Shown here: positions 1-5,147 of the stretch, piece after piece
How positions within the stretch are numbered: the first letter of the stretch is position 1
Layout of the letters: every line of letters starts with the position of its first letter
Assembly (NCBI GenBank): GCA_002293265.1
Contig: DBCW01000141.1
Location: 19,261 to 26,720 of the forward strand
From: Eggerthellales bacterium UBA948
GTDB taxonomy: Bacteria; Actinomycetota; Coriobacteriia; Coriobacteriales; UBA8131
Length of the DNA stretch: 7,460 nucleotides
Direction of reading: 5' to 3'
Translations under genes and position numbers: made by a program
The notes under the pieces: model-generated
Database searches by the model: none
Told to the model about the DNA's origin: nothing
The model's input: the letters and a program-made list of their open reading frames with translations, nothing else

Positions 1-80
1 TAGACGCAGGTGTTGGCTGTGCCAAGGTCGATTGCCATATCACAACTCCACTGGCTGAAAAGATTATCAAAAAACGACAT
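1..80 (-). CDS. mreB: Rod shape-determining protein MreB-like, N-terminus only (gene continues past left edge)
   Basis: Only the first 26 codons are inside the window. After a short leader that probably forms an amphipathic helix (MSFFDNLF), the sequence MAIDLGTANT appears. DLGTANT matches the phosphate-1 loop of the actin-like ATPase MreB, which polymerises under the membrane and directs lateral wall synthesis. The start at 80 is preferred because the other nearby ATG (88-90) is in another frame and hits a stop after a few codons. AAGGGAG lies about 12 bases upstream, a rather long spacing. The residue after TANT is Cys where Leu is usual, a small oddity. Other actin/Hsp70-fold proteins share DLGT, but MAIDLGTANT strongly favours the MreB/Mbl group. 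MreB and Mbl cannot be told apart from this fragment. Confidence 0.8.
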   Translation of the reverse strand, partial: MSFFDNLFSQWSCDMAIDLGTANTCV

Positions 81-146
81 AGTCGCCCATTTCTCCCTTG
101 AATACTCGGGGTAGAAGCCTTAGAACTAAATAATTGCCAAACAGTA

Positions 147-175
147 ATTCTATCACATGCGACAAGGCATAATGA
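147..175 (-). promoter_or_regulatory. Candidate extended -10 promoter for the mreB-like gene
   Basis: Read on the minus strand, TAGAAT (152 to 147) is preceded directly by TGA, giving an extended -10 of form TGnTAnAAT. The hexamer 17 bp further upstream (175 to 170, TCATTA) is a poor -35, as is common with extended -10 promoters. The 161-bp gap between ndk and mreB holds nothing else recognisable. Inference from motif only. Confidence 0.35.
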
Positions 176-241
176 ATCATTAGCTTAATTACTCAGCCTC
201 TTCAATTATCCATAATCGCGTATTTTAGGGCTTGACACGCC

Positions 242-646
242 CTATGCCGGAAAAAAGATGCCTATCTCACGCTCGGCAGACTCCGGTGAGTCCGATCCGT
301 GTATTACGTTTTCGTCCATAACCAAACCAAAATCGCCACGAATCGTGCCCGGTGCAGCGTCTTTAGGGTTTGTTGCGCCCATCAATTTACGAGCAATTAC
401 CACTGCGTCTGACCCGCTTACTACCATCTTTACAACCGGACCGGACGTGATGTATTCGATTAGACCATTGTAAAATGGTTTGCCCTCGTGCTCGGCGTAG
501 TTTTGCGCAGCCTGCTCAGAGGTAACGTTAGCTAGTTCAAGTTTTTCTATAGTCAAGCCTACACGTTCAAAACGGGCGATAATCTCTCCGATATGTCCGT
601 TGCGTACAGCATCAGGCTTAAGCATTAGGTAGGTTTTTTGTGACAT
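242..646 (-). CDS. ndk: Nucleoside diphosphate kinase
   Basis: Transfers the gamma-phosphate from a nucleoside triphosphate (usually ATP) to nucleoside diphosphates through a phosphohistidine intermediate. It is cytoplasmic and balances NTP and dNTP pools. The whole family signature is visible in 134 residues: KPDAV with Lys10, Tyr50, Phe58, Arg86, Thr92, Arg103, Asn113 and the active-site NVIHGSDS with His116 and Ser118, then Glu127. The protein stops at EIGIFFPA, without the extra C-terminal tail of enterobacterial or eukaryotic enzymes. This short end, along with AEHEGKPF and AAPGTIRGDF, resembles mycobacterial Ndk as I remember it and supports an actinobacterial host. AAAGGA lies a few bases before the ATG and fixes the start. 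The gene sits between a TPR protein gene and the mreB-like gene on the same strand, with its own 156-bp upstream region. Confidence 0.97.
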   Translation of the reverse strand: MSQKTYLMLKPDAVRNGHIGEIIARFERVGLTIEKLELANVTSEQAAQNYAEHEGKPFYNGLIEYITSGPVVKMVVSGSDAVVIARKLMGATNPKDAAPGTIRGDFGLVMDENVIHGSDSPESAEREIGIFFPA

Positions 647-669
647 TTGGTTCCTTTCATTGGTTCTTA

Positions 670-696
670 CACATAGACAGTTTGAAAAACTATCAA
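670..696 (-). promoter_or_regulatory. Weak candidate promoter of ndk with an internal inverted repeat
   Basis: On the minus strand TTGATA (696 to 691) is followed 15 bp later by TATGTG (675 to 670). The spacing is short and the -10 poor, so the assignment is tentative. The spacer holds the inverted repeat AGTTT-gaa-AAACT (679-691), extendable to 8-base arms with one mismatch, which could be an operator or chance. Confidence 0.25.
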
Positions 697-722
697 TACT
701 TTAGATAACGCAGATAATTTTA

Positions 723-754
723 ATCGTGCGACCAAATAAAATCGGTCGCACGAT
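723..754 (-). terminator. Strong hairpin after the TPR gene, likely terminator
   Basis: Perfect 11-bp stem: ATCGTGCGACC at 723-733 pairs with GGTCGCACGAT at 744-754, with an A/T-rich 10-base loop. It begins about 48 bp beyond the TPR stop codon and before ndk, so it most likely ends the tRNA-ppi-TPR transcript. The T-run on the minus strand is weak (TAAAATTAT). On the plus strand ATTTTA follows, so it could work in either direction. Confidence 0.7.
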
Positions 755-786
755 ATTTTACACAATTAAAGCTTTTTACGCTTTAA

Positions 787-808
787 GCTTGAGCTTCAAA
801 CCTCAAGC
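787..808 (-). other. Hairpin overlapping the TPR stop codon
   Basis: GCTTGAG (787-793) and CTCAAGC (802-808) form a 7-bp stem with an 8-base loop. The TGA stop of the TPR gene (805 to 803) lies in the stem. A smaller AAAGC/GCTTT stem lies between this and the 723-754 hairpin. The tandem structures may protect the 3' end or strengthen termination. There is no T-run, so it is not called a terminator by itself. Confidence 0.4.
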
Positions 809-2176
809 CTCGGGGTCATAACTTGAGGCAAAGATGATTTCGATGCCGCTAATTTTCCAGCTAATAACATCTCTTGCCAGATCAACGCGATAATGCACAG
901 TACCGCCTTGGGCAAGTTTTACGTCAACAAGCATATGTGACTCGGTCATAGACGCTTCGGATCCCAAGATCGTGATACTATCTGATTGCGCGACTCGATC
1001 GAGCATTTGATCTAAGGTGTCTTTATCTACATCAGAACTGTCTACCCAATAATCAGTGTATTTTGGGTCGTTTGCGGCATACGCCTTAAAGAAGTCTGTA
1101 ACAACTGCCTCGTTAGTTGGAAAGCCTATACCTTGTGTGTAAGCAATTACAGCGCCACCGAGCGCCAATATAAGCACAATGATGATGATAAGCAAAACCT
1201 TAAGACCGGTATTTCTAAGTTTCCGCTCTTTTCTTAGGCGCTCTTTTCCGGTCTCAATGAGGTCATCGTCGCTCAAGGTAAAAAATCCTGTATCGCCGGC
1301 ATTTGGAACATTGCCGCCACCGTAACCATCGTCTTCGTTAAAATCTAGTGGTCCGGATTGCTCACGTGAGTCGTAATTTGGATGCACCTGCCTATCAAAC
1401 CCGGAGAAATCATCTTCTTCATAAACAGGAGGTGGAGGTGTGGCAGCAACTGTAGTGCTTCCTATCCCCAGCGCCATTTTTGCCTTTTGGTGACTACTCT
1501 CGCCTTCCGGCGTAAGGACAAAACGTTCGTGACTCAAGGCCTCTTCAAAAGTGCTTAGACCTTCCTGATAGTGCCCACCAGCAACATAAGCCTGACCCAA
1601 AAGATCCAAAGTCTTGTTTAAGTCTTCGCCTGTTACGCGAAAATCTAGTATTGCTAAATAAGCCTCTGATGCATCATCAGGGCGATCCAGTTGAGAAAAC
1701 GTGCTGCCTAAGTTAAAAAGCGCCTTGACCGGGTTGGGGTTTCCTTCATCCAGCGCAGCATCACGATAAGCTATGCCGGCCTCGACAAGTTTACCCAGTT
1801 TTGAATATGCGCTACCTAGACCCATATGAGCACGATACGGAGTTGTGTATGATGCGTCATCCAGTGCTTTGCTGAAGTAAGATACCGCTTCTGCGTATTT
1901 GCCAATGCCGTTAAGTGTTGTGCCGAGGTTTACATAAATGCTGGTTTTCTCGGTATAGTCAACATCTTGCAAAGCTTTTTGGTAGCTGACTGCAGCTTCT
2001 TTGAAATTACGCATCTTTATCAGACAATTGCCAATGCGATGATAAACAAGTCCGGCATCTCCCGGACCAAAGCTGCTCCACTCTTCTTTTAGGCATTGAT
2101 AAAAGAGCTTTAGTGCCTGCGAATAGTCTTTGCTGTTATAGGCTACAGTAGCCTGATCGTAAATAGTGCTTTTCAC
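803..2176 (-). CDS. Membrane-anchored tetratricopeptide repeat protein
   Basis: A protein of 457 residues with three parts. Residues about 3-217 are a run of helix-turn-helix repeats of TPR type (units near 6-30, 43-72, 80-108, 117-145, 152-180 and 189-217, with the A-x-x-x-Y/F-x-K-A-L pattern), a fold that binds peptides or partner proteins. Residues 245-305 are acidic, Pro/Gly-rich and probably disordered. A basic stretch (KERLRKERKLRNTGLK, 311-326) precedes one membrane helix (about 327-347). By the positive-inside rule the TPRs are cytoplasmic and the last 110 residues lie outside. That outer domain (about 355-450) resembles an NTF2/DUF4878-like small alpha-beta fold only by general appearance. 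The start is GTG, supported by GAGG 8 bases upstream; a GTG two codons on is not seen. It follows the cyclophilin stop by 20 bp, so the two are probably cotranscribed. The exact function is unknown; a scaffold linking cytoplasm and envelope is inference. Confidence 0.85.
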   Translation of the reverse strand: MKSTIYDQATVAYNSKDYSQALKLFYQCLKEEWSSFGPGDAGLVYHRIGNCLIKMRNFKEAAVSYQKALQDVDYTEKTSIYVNLGTTLNGIGKYAEAVSYFSKALDDASYTTPYRAHMGLGSAYSKLGKLVEAGIAYRDAALDEGNPNPVKALFNLGSTFSQLDRPDDASEAYLAILDFRVTGEDLNKTLDLLGQAYVAGGHYQEGLSTFEEALSHERFVLTPEGESSHQKAKMALGIGSTTVAATPPPPVYEEDDFSGFDRQVHPNYDSREQSGPLDFNEDDGYGGGNVPNAGDTGFFTLSDDDLIETGKERLRKERKLRNTGLKVLLIIIIVLILALGGAVIAYTQGIGFPTNEAVVTDFFKAYAANDPKYTDYWVDSSDVDKDTLDQMLDRVAQSDSITILGSEASMTESHMLVDVKLAQGGTVHYRVDLARDVISWKISGIEIIFASSYDPEA

Positions 2177-2196
2177 TTTTGAGCCCTCAGCTCTCC

Positions 2197-2727
2197 CTAA
2201 TTTCCGTTCTCTATCGCAATGGATAGTATCTCATCGCCTTTTCTCAGCGAATGAATGACATCTATCGATTCCTGATCGATCGGATCACCAAAAACTGTAT
2301 AGTTTCCATCGAGAAATGGTTGAGGTCCTAAACAAAAATAGAATTGTGAACCTGCGGAGTCAGGAGCTTGTGAACGCGCCATGGCAAGCGTTCCGTTTTT
2401 ATGCTCATTGTTTGGATTGACTGTCCACTCCCCTTTTATCGAATAACCCGGATTGCCGGTTCCCGGCGGTGGATATCCCCCTCCGGATGCAACTTGCTCG
2501 GCTGTCATCTCGCGAGTATTAGGGCAACCACCCTGTATGACAAATCCAGGCTCGTGTCGATGGAATTTTAGTCCGTTATAAAAACCCTTTTGCGCTAGCT
2601 CTACAAAGTTTCCTACATGAATAGGTGCATCTTTACCTGCTAATTGCACTCTGATTGCGCCTTTGTTGGTCTCGATAACGGCTACTTCATTACCATTCGG
2701 TTGGTATTCAGGTGTGTAGATTGCCAT
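2197..2727 (-). CDS. Cyclophilin-type peptidyl-prolyl cis-trans isomerase, cytoplasmic
   Basis: Catalyses cis-trans isomerisation of Xaa-Pro bonds and so helps protein folding. Counting from the ATG, 176 residues hold the cyclophilin core: KFHRHEPGFVIQGG (catalytic Arg57, Phe62 and Gln65), then GTLAMAR, GSQFYFCLG and FLDGNYTVFG. The Trp that contacts cyclosporin in human CypA (WLDGKHVVFG) is replaced by Phe (FLDGNYTVFG), which is usual in bacteria and predicts weak cyclosporin binding. A Gly/Pro-rich loop (about 82-98) replaces the usual DPTGTGxGGPGY segment. There is no signal peptide or membrane segment. A TTG codon lies directly before the ATG, but GGGAGG ends only four bases before the ATG, so the ATG at 2727 is the better start. 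The gene lies 53 bp downstream of tRNA-Arg and 20 bp before the TPR gene. Confidence 0.95.
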   Translation of the reverse strand: MAIYTPEYQPNGNEVAVIETNKGAIRVQLAGKDAPIHVGNFVELAQKGFYNGLKFHRHEPGFVIQGGCPNTREMTAEQVASGGGYPPPGTGNPGYSIKGEWTVNPNNEHKNGTLAMARSQAPDSAGSQFYFCLGPQPFLDGNYTVFGDPIDQESIDVIHSLRKGDEILSIAIENGN

Positions 2728-2759
2728 CAATCCTCCCTATCTCTTTTTTCTATCTATAC

Positions 2760-2771
2760 ATCATATATGAT
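2760..2771. repeat. 12-bp perfect palindrome between tRNA-Arg and the cyclophilin gene
   Basis: ATCATATATGAT is its own reverse complement. It lies 10 bp past the tRNA CCA end and about 30 bp before the cyclophilin start on the minus strand. No clear terminator separates tRNA and cyclophilin gene. The site could be an operator for a promoter located here (weak -10 candidates TATAGA/TAGATA lie next to it) or chance in AT-rich DNA. Confidence 0.3.
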
Positions 2772-2780
2772 TACGCAATA

Positions 2781-2856
2781 TGGTGCCCCTTGCTGGAATC
2801 GAACCAGCGACCTTCTGCTCCGGAGGCAGACGCTCTATCCCCTGAGCTAAAGGGGC
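2781..2856 (-). tRNA. tRNA-Arg, anticodon CCG
   Basis: Seventy-six bases fold as a full cloverleaf on the minus strand. The acceptor stem is GCCCCTT/AAGGGGC, the D stem GCTC/GAGC, the anticodon stem TCTGC/GCAGA with loop CTCCGGA, and the T stem GCTGG/CCAGC with loop TTCGATT. The discriminator A and the CCA end are encoded in the gene. The anticodon CCG reads the arginine codon CGG. The gene precedes the cyclophilin and TPR genes on the same strand. No second copy of its 3' end is seen in the window, so nothing suggests an integrated element here. Confidence 0.97.
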
Positions 2857-2881
2857 ATCAAATTGATGCCAACTATGGCAT
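2854..2881. repeat. Interleaved inverted repeats at the 5' edge of tRNA-Arg
   Basis: GGCATCAA-a-TTGATGCC (2854-2870) is a perfect odd palindrome that starts inside the tRNA acceptor stem. The right arm overlaps a second repeat, ATGCCA-acta-TGGCAT (2866-2881). The two cannot form together, and the first competes with the tRNA acceptor stem. They would lie in the 5' leader of the tRNA precursor. Confidence 0.5.
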
Positions 2882-2886
2882 TAAGG

Positions 2887-2892
2887 ATTCTA
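2887..2892 (-). promoter_or_regulatory. Candidate -10 box of the tRNA-Arg transcription unit
   Basis: TAGAAT on the minus strand is placed so that transcription would begin about 24 bases before the mature tRNA 5' end. No good -35 is found at 16-18 bp upstream; TGGTCA occurs at 21 bp. It may drive the tRNA, cyclophilin and TPR genes together. Confidence 0.35.
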
Positions 2893-3026
2893 CACTAGTT
2901 AGGCTTTTGCTGCTGACCACGTTGCTATTTAGTTTAGGAATCCATATCAATGCTGCTTTTGATGGTAGCTTTCAAGAAATAAAATTGTAGATTGCAATCA
3001 AAGTTGTGCACTGTTTGTTTGTAAGT

Positions 3027-3053
3027 TAAGCTATTTTATAGCTACATAGCTTA
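3027..3053. repeat. Three AGCT-centred elements upstream of the C11 peptidase promoter
   Basis: TAAGCTAT (3027-3034) and ATAGCTTA (3046-3053) are exact inverted repeats. Between them ATAGCTA (3038-3044) is a third copy of the core. The group ends 12 bp upstream of the -35 box, a usual position for an activator site. Possible operator; the binding protein is unknown. Confidence 0.4.
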
Positions 3054-3065
3054 TATGCATATTTA

Positions 3066-3094
3066 TTGACTTAAATAGATATATTCATTAATAT
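3066..3094 (+). promoter_or_regulatory. Sigma-70-type promoter of the C11 peptidase gene
   Basis: TTGACT (3066-3071) is separated by 17 bp from TAATAT (3089-3094), close to the TTGACA/TATAAT consensus with ideal spacing. Transcription would begin near 3101 and give a 5' leader of about 100 nt. Confidence 0.65.
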
Positions 3095-3100
3095 TGCGAA

Positions 3101-3203
3101 TAGTGTTCAAATACTATGGGGTTTGGCTGGAGAGTGTACACAAGCTGTCCGTATTAGCTTGAGGAGGCATTACGAACGGTAAAAAGCCTTAGGGAGGCAA
3201 ATT
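3101..3203 (+). promoter_or_regulatory. Structured 5' leader of the C11 peptidase mRNA
   Basis: Two hairpins can be drawn. The first is CAAGCT/AGCTTG (3141-3146 with 3156-3161) with loop GTCCGTATT. The second pairs AGGC with GCCT (3165-3168 with 3186-3189) and TTAC with GTAA inside it (3170-3173 with 3179-3182). CCGT in loop one is complementary to ACGG (3176-3179) in the second, so a loop-loop contact is possible. There are two Shine-Dalgarno-like runs: GAGGAGG at 3161-3167, which no start codon follows at usable distance, and AGGGAGG at 3191-3197, which serves the peptidase ATG at 3204. I recognise no known riboswitch class. Confidence 0.35.
3116..3157 (+). CDS. Possible 13-residue leader peptide
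   Basis: The ATG 15 bases after the predicted transcription start opens a frame MGFGWRVYTSCPY that ends in TAG within the first leader hairpin. There is no ribosome binding site and no run of one amino acid, so evidence for translation is thin. It is recorded because its stop codon lies just before the unused GAGGAGG. Confidence 0.12.
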   Translation: MGFGWRVYTSCPY

Positions 3204-5126
3204 ATGAAGCGTTTTTTTGTATTTATTCTCTCCGCAGTTTTGACCCTAAGCATGGTTGCTTGTGCTGCGAGCGATAACTCACGTCTTGGCGAAACATCTC
3301 GTCCGCAAAATTCAGGTAAAGCGGCTTACACGATCATGGTATACATCGACGGGGCAAATCTTGAGAGCCAAGATGGCTTAGCTACGATGGACCTGGAGGA
3401 GATGATTTCTGCTACCTATTCACGAAGCGATATCAATGTGATCGTTCAAACCGGAGGTGCAAAAACCTGGCACATGGGCACAACAATTCCTGCAGATGCA
3501 ATAGGGCGCTATCGTGTTACAGAAAGCGGGCTGGAGGAACTTCAGCGCCTACCTCAACAAAACATGGTGCTGCCGGCCACACTCACTGATTTTATAAACT
3601 ACAGCTACCAAAACTTCCCGGCAGACAAATATGGTCTGGTGATGTGGGATCATGGCGCAGGTCCGATATATGGATACGGACAAGACGAAAACTTTGACCT
3701 CAATCAATCTTTGTACTTAGTTGACTTCATGAATGCTTTTCAGTCCTCAGAAATCGCCAAACAACCTTTGGAGTTTCTTGGTTTTGACTCATGCATGATG
3801 GCTCAGATTGAGTTTGCTCAGCAACTCTCTCCATATTCAAACTACCTTATCGCATCGCAAGAAAATGAACCCGGGAAAGGTTGGGATTACAACGCCTGGT
3901 TAAGCGCGCTTGGGCTTAACCCCCGCATGAGTGGCGAAGATATCGGCCGCGCTGTAGCTGAGAGCTTTATAGATTTTTATAGGAATGAGGGTATGCAAGA
4001 TTATTTGCTCACCTTATCGGTGGTGGATATGAAAAAAGCTAAGGATGTAGTTAGTGCACTTGAAGCTTTTGTGCGCTCGGCTGATCTTTCGCAGTTGAGT
4101 TTCCAAGAAATAGCACGAGACCGGGATAATACAAAGGATTTTGGTGCCACGCCAAATTACAGCAGTGATCAATATGATGTTATTGACATGATGGATATGG
4201 CCAAGCAGTTTAGTAAAACAAACTCAGCGGAAAGCAATGCTTTGGCGAGCGCTGTTCGCAGTGCAGTTTTATACAATACCAAGAGTCGAAATAATGACAT
4301 AGCCAACGGTCTGTCGATATTTTTCCCTTATGATCAACGTGAATACTTGAAGGAATCAATGGAGGTCTATAAAGCCACAGGATTTTCGCCTATATACTCT
4401 GAGTATCTTGATAAATTTGTTACTACGCTGGCATCAAGCCCGACGACTCCCCTAAACAGCGTATCCAGACAGAACCCAACTCAAGAAAGCAGTGGCGCTC
4501 AAAGAGGTTCGGGTGCTTTTCGCATAAATGTTCCAACAGAGGAGATGGGTAACATCGGGAAAGCTGCTTTTTCCGTGTGGCAAAAGCAGCCGGATAATTC
4601 TTATCGACAAGTATATCGAGACGGCAGAGCAAATATTGATACGCAAAGCGGACAAATCCGCGCTGATTTTAATGGCAGAATATCAACAATTAATGACGAT
4701 CCGGCTGTTTTATACGAAGCCGACAGAGGCGAAGATTATGTTCGCTATGTTAGCCCGGCCGTATTGAATGATATCGATGTTAACCTGCAGATCTTGGTGG
4801 ACAAAGATAGCCCAACGGGCAGGATCATCGGCGCTATACCGATAAACGAGAACTCGCACATGGCACCAAGGCAGATATTGGATATAAAAAATGGTGACAG
4901 ACTCGCCATGCTTTACAACAATCAAGCTCTTAGCGGTGCTGAAGCTGTTAATATACCTCATTTAAGAGACAGATCATCGTGGGCAACCAGTGAAACTCGT
5001 ACAATTATAGACAGACCCACTATGGCCGTTGGCGATATTCCCAGCGGTGAATACTTGTATGGTTTTGCGGTTGCAGATTATCAGGGCAACTACTATTTGA
5101 CCGACCATCTGGTGATGAGTTTTTAA
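3204..5126 (+). CDS. Clostripain-family (C11) cysteine peptidase, secreted lipoprotein
   Basis: A caspase-fold endopeptidase of MEROPS family C11; family members cleave after Arg or Lys. The 640 residues begin with a lipoprotein signal: MKR, a hydrophobic stretch, and the lipobox MVAC with Cys20, so the mature protein should be tethered on the outer face of the membrane. The peptidase domain starts at TIMVYIDGANLE (43-54). The catalytic His is in MWDHGAG (His150) and the catalytic Cys in GFDSCMM (Cys197). Asp195 corresponds to the residue that forms the basic S1 pocket in the studied homologue PmC11. The domain seems to end near 408. A Ser/Thr/Gln-rich linker (409-436) leads to a beta-rich C-terminal region (about 437-640) that I do not recognise. 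AGGGAGG six bases before the ATG fixes the start. The gene stands alone, with its own promoter, facing a sensor kinase gene. Substrate unknown; a role in degrading host or surface protein is inference. Confidence 0.92.
   Translation: MKRFFVFILSAVLTLSMVACAASDNSRLGETSRPQNSGKAAYTIMVYIDGANLESQDGLATMDLEEMISATYSRSDINVIVQTGGAKTWHMGTTIPADAIGRYRVTESGLEELQRLPQQNMVLPATLTDFINYSYQNFPADKYGLVMWDHGAGPIYGYGQDENFDLNQSLYLVDFMNAFQSSEIAKQPLEFLGFDSCMMAQIEFAQQLSPYSNYLIASQENEPGKGWDYNAWLSALGLNPRMSGEDIGRAVAESFIDFYRNEGMQDYLLTLSVVDMKKAKDVVSALEAFVRSADLSQLSFQEIARDRDNTKDFGATPNYSSDQYDVIDMMDMAKQFSKTNSAESNALASAVRSAVLYNTKSRNNDIANGLSIFFPYDQREYLKESMEVYKATGFSPIYSEYLDKFVTTLASSPTTPLNSVSRQNPTQESSGAQRGSGAFRINVPTEEMGNIGKAAFSVWQKQPDNSYRQVYRDGRANIDTQSGQIRADFNGRISTINDDPAVLYEADRGEDYVRYVSPAVLNDIDVNLQILVDKDSPTGRIIGAIPINENSHMAPRQILDIKNGDRLAMLYNNQALSGAEAVNIPHLRDRSSWATSETRTIIDRPTMAVGDIPSGEYLYGFAVADYQGNYYLTDHLVMSF
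4563..4590. repeat. Intragenic 9-bp inverted repeat in the peptidase gene
   Basis: GCTGCTTTT (4563-4571) and AAAAGCAGC (4582-4590) are exact reverse complements around a 10-base loop. They lie in the codons near residues 454-462, at the start of the unrecognised C-terminal region. No T-run follows on either strand. The repeat may be a chance result of codon choice. Confidence 0.35.
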
Positions 5127-5147
5127 GAAGCAAGTAGCTTTGCAATC

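Larger units (their letters stand above)
2857..3203. other. Divergent intergenic region between tRNA-Arg and the C11 peptidase gene
   Basis: No convincing protein gene lies in these 347 bp. An open frame on the plus strand that runs into here overlaps the tRNA and has no ribosome binding site. From left to right the stretch holds the tRNA 5' leader with inverted repeats, a minus-strand -10 (TAGAAT), about 130 bp with nothing recognised, three AGCT-centred elements, a plus-strand promoter, and the structured leader of the peptidase gene. The functional sites are listed separately. Confidence 0.6.

Noticed and set aside
228..242. GGGC/GCCC hairpin just after the ndk stop as terminator
   Set aside because: The stem has only 4 bp and is followed by TAAAATACG without a T-run, so it is too weak to call.
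2728..2730. TTG as start codon of the cyclophilin gene
   Set aside because: GGGAGG would be only one base away from TTG, whereas the ATG next to it has a usable spacing.
2781..2856. tRNA-Arg as attachment site of an integrated element
   Set aside because: No repeat of the tRNA 3' end, integrase gene or other mobile-element gene is found in the window.
2644..2990. Plus-strand open frames crossing the tRNA and the cyclophilin start
   Set aside because: They overlap the tRNA and a well-supported minus-strand gene, contain tRNA-antisense translation (the familiar PLLESNQRPSAPEADAL type of false protein), and lack ribosome binding sites.
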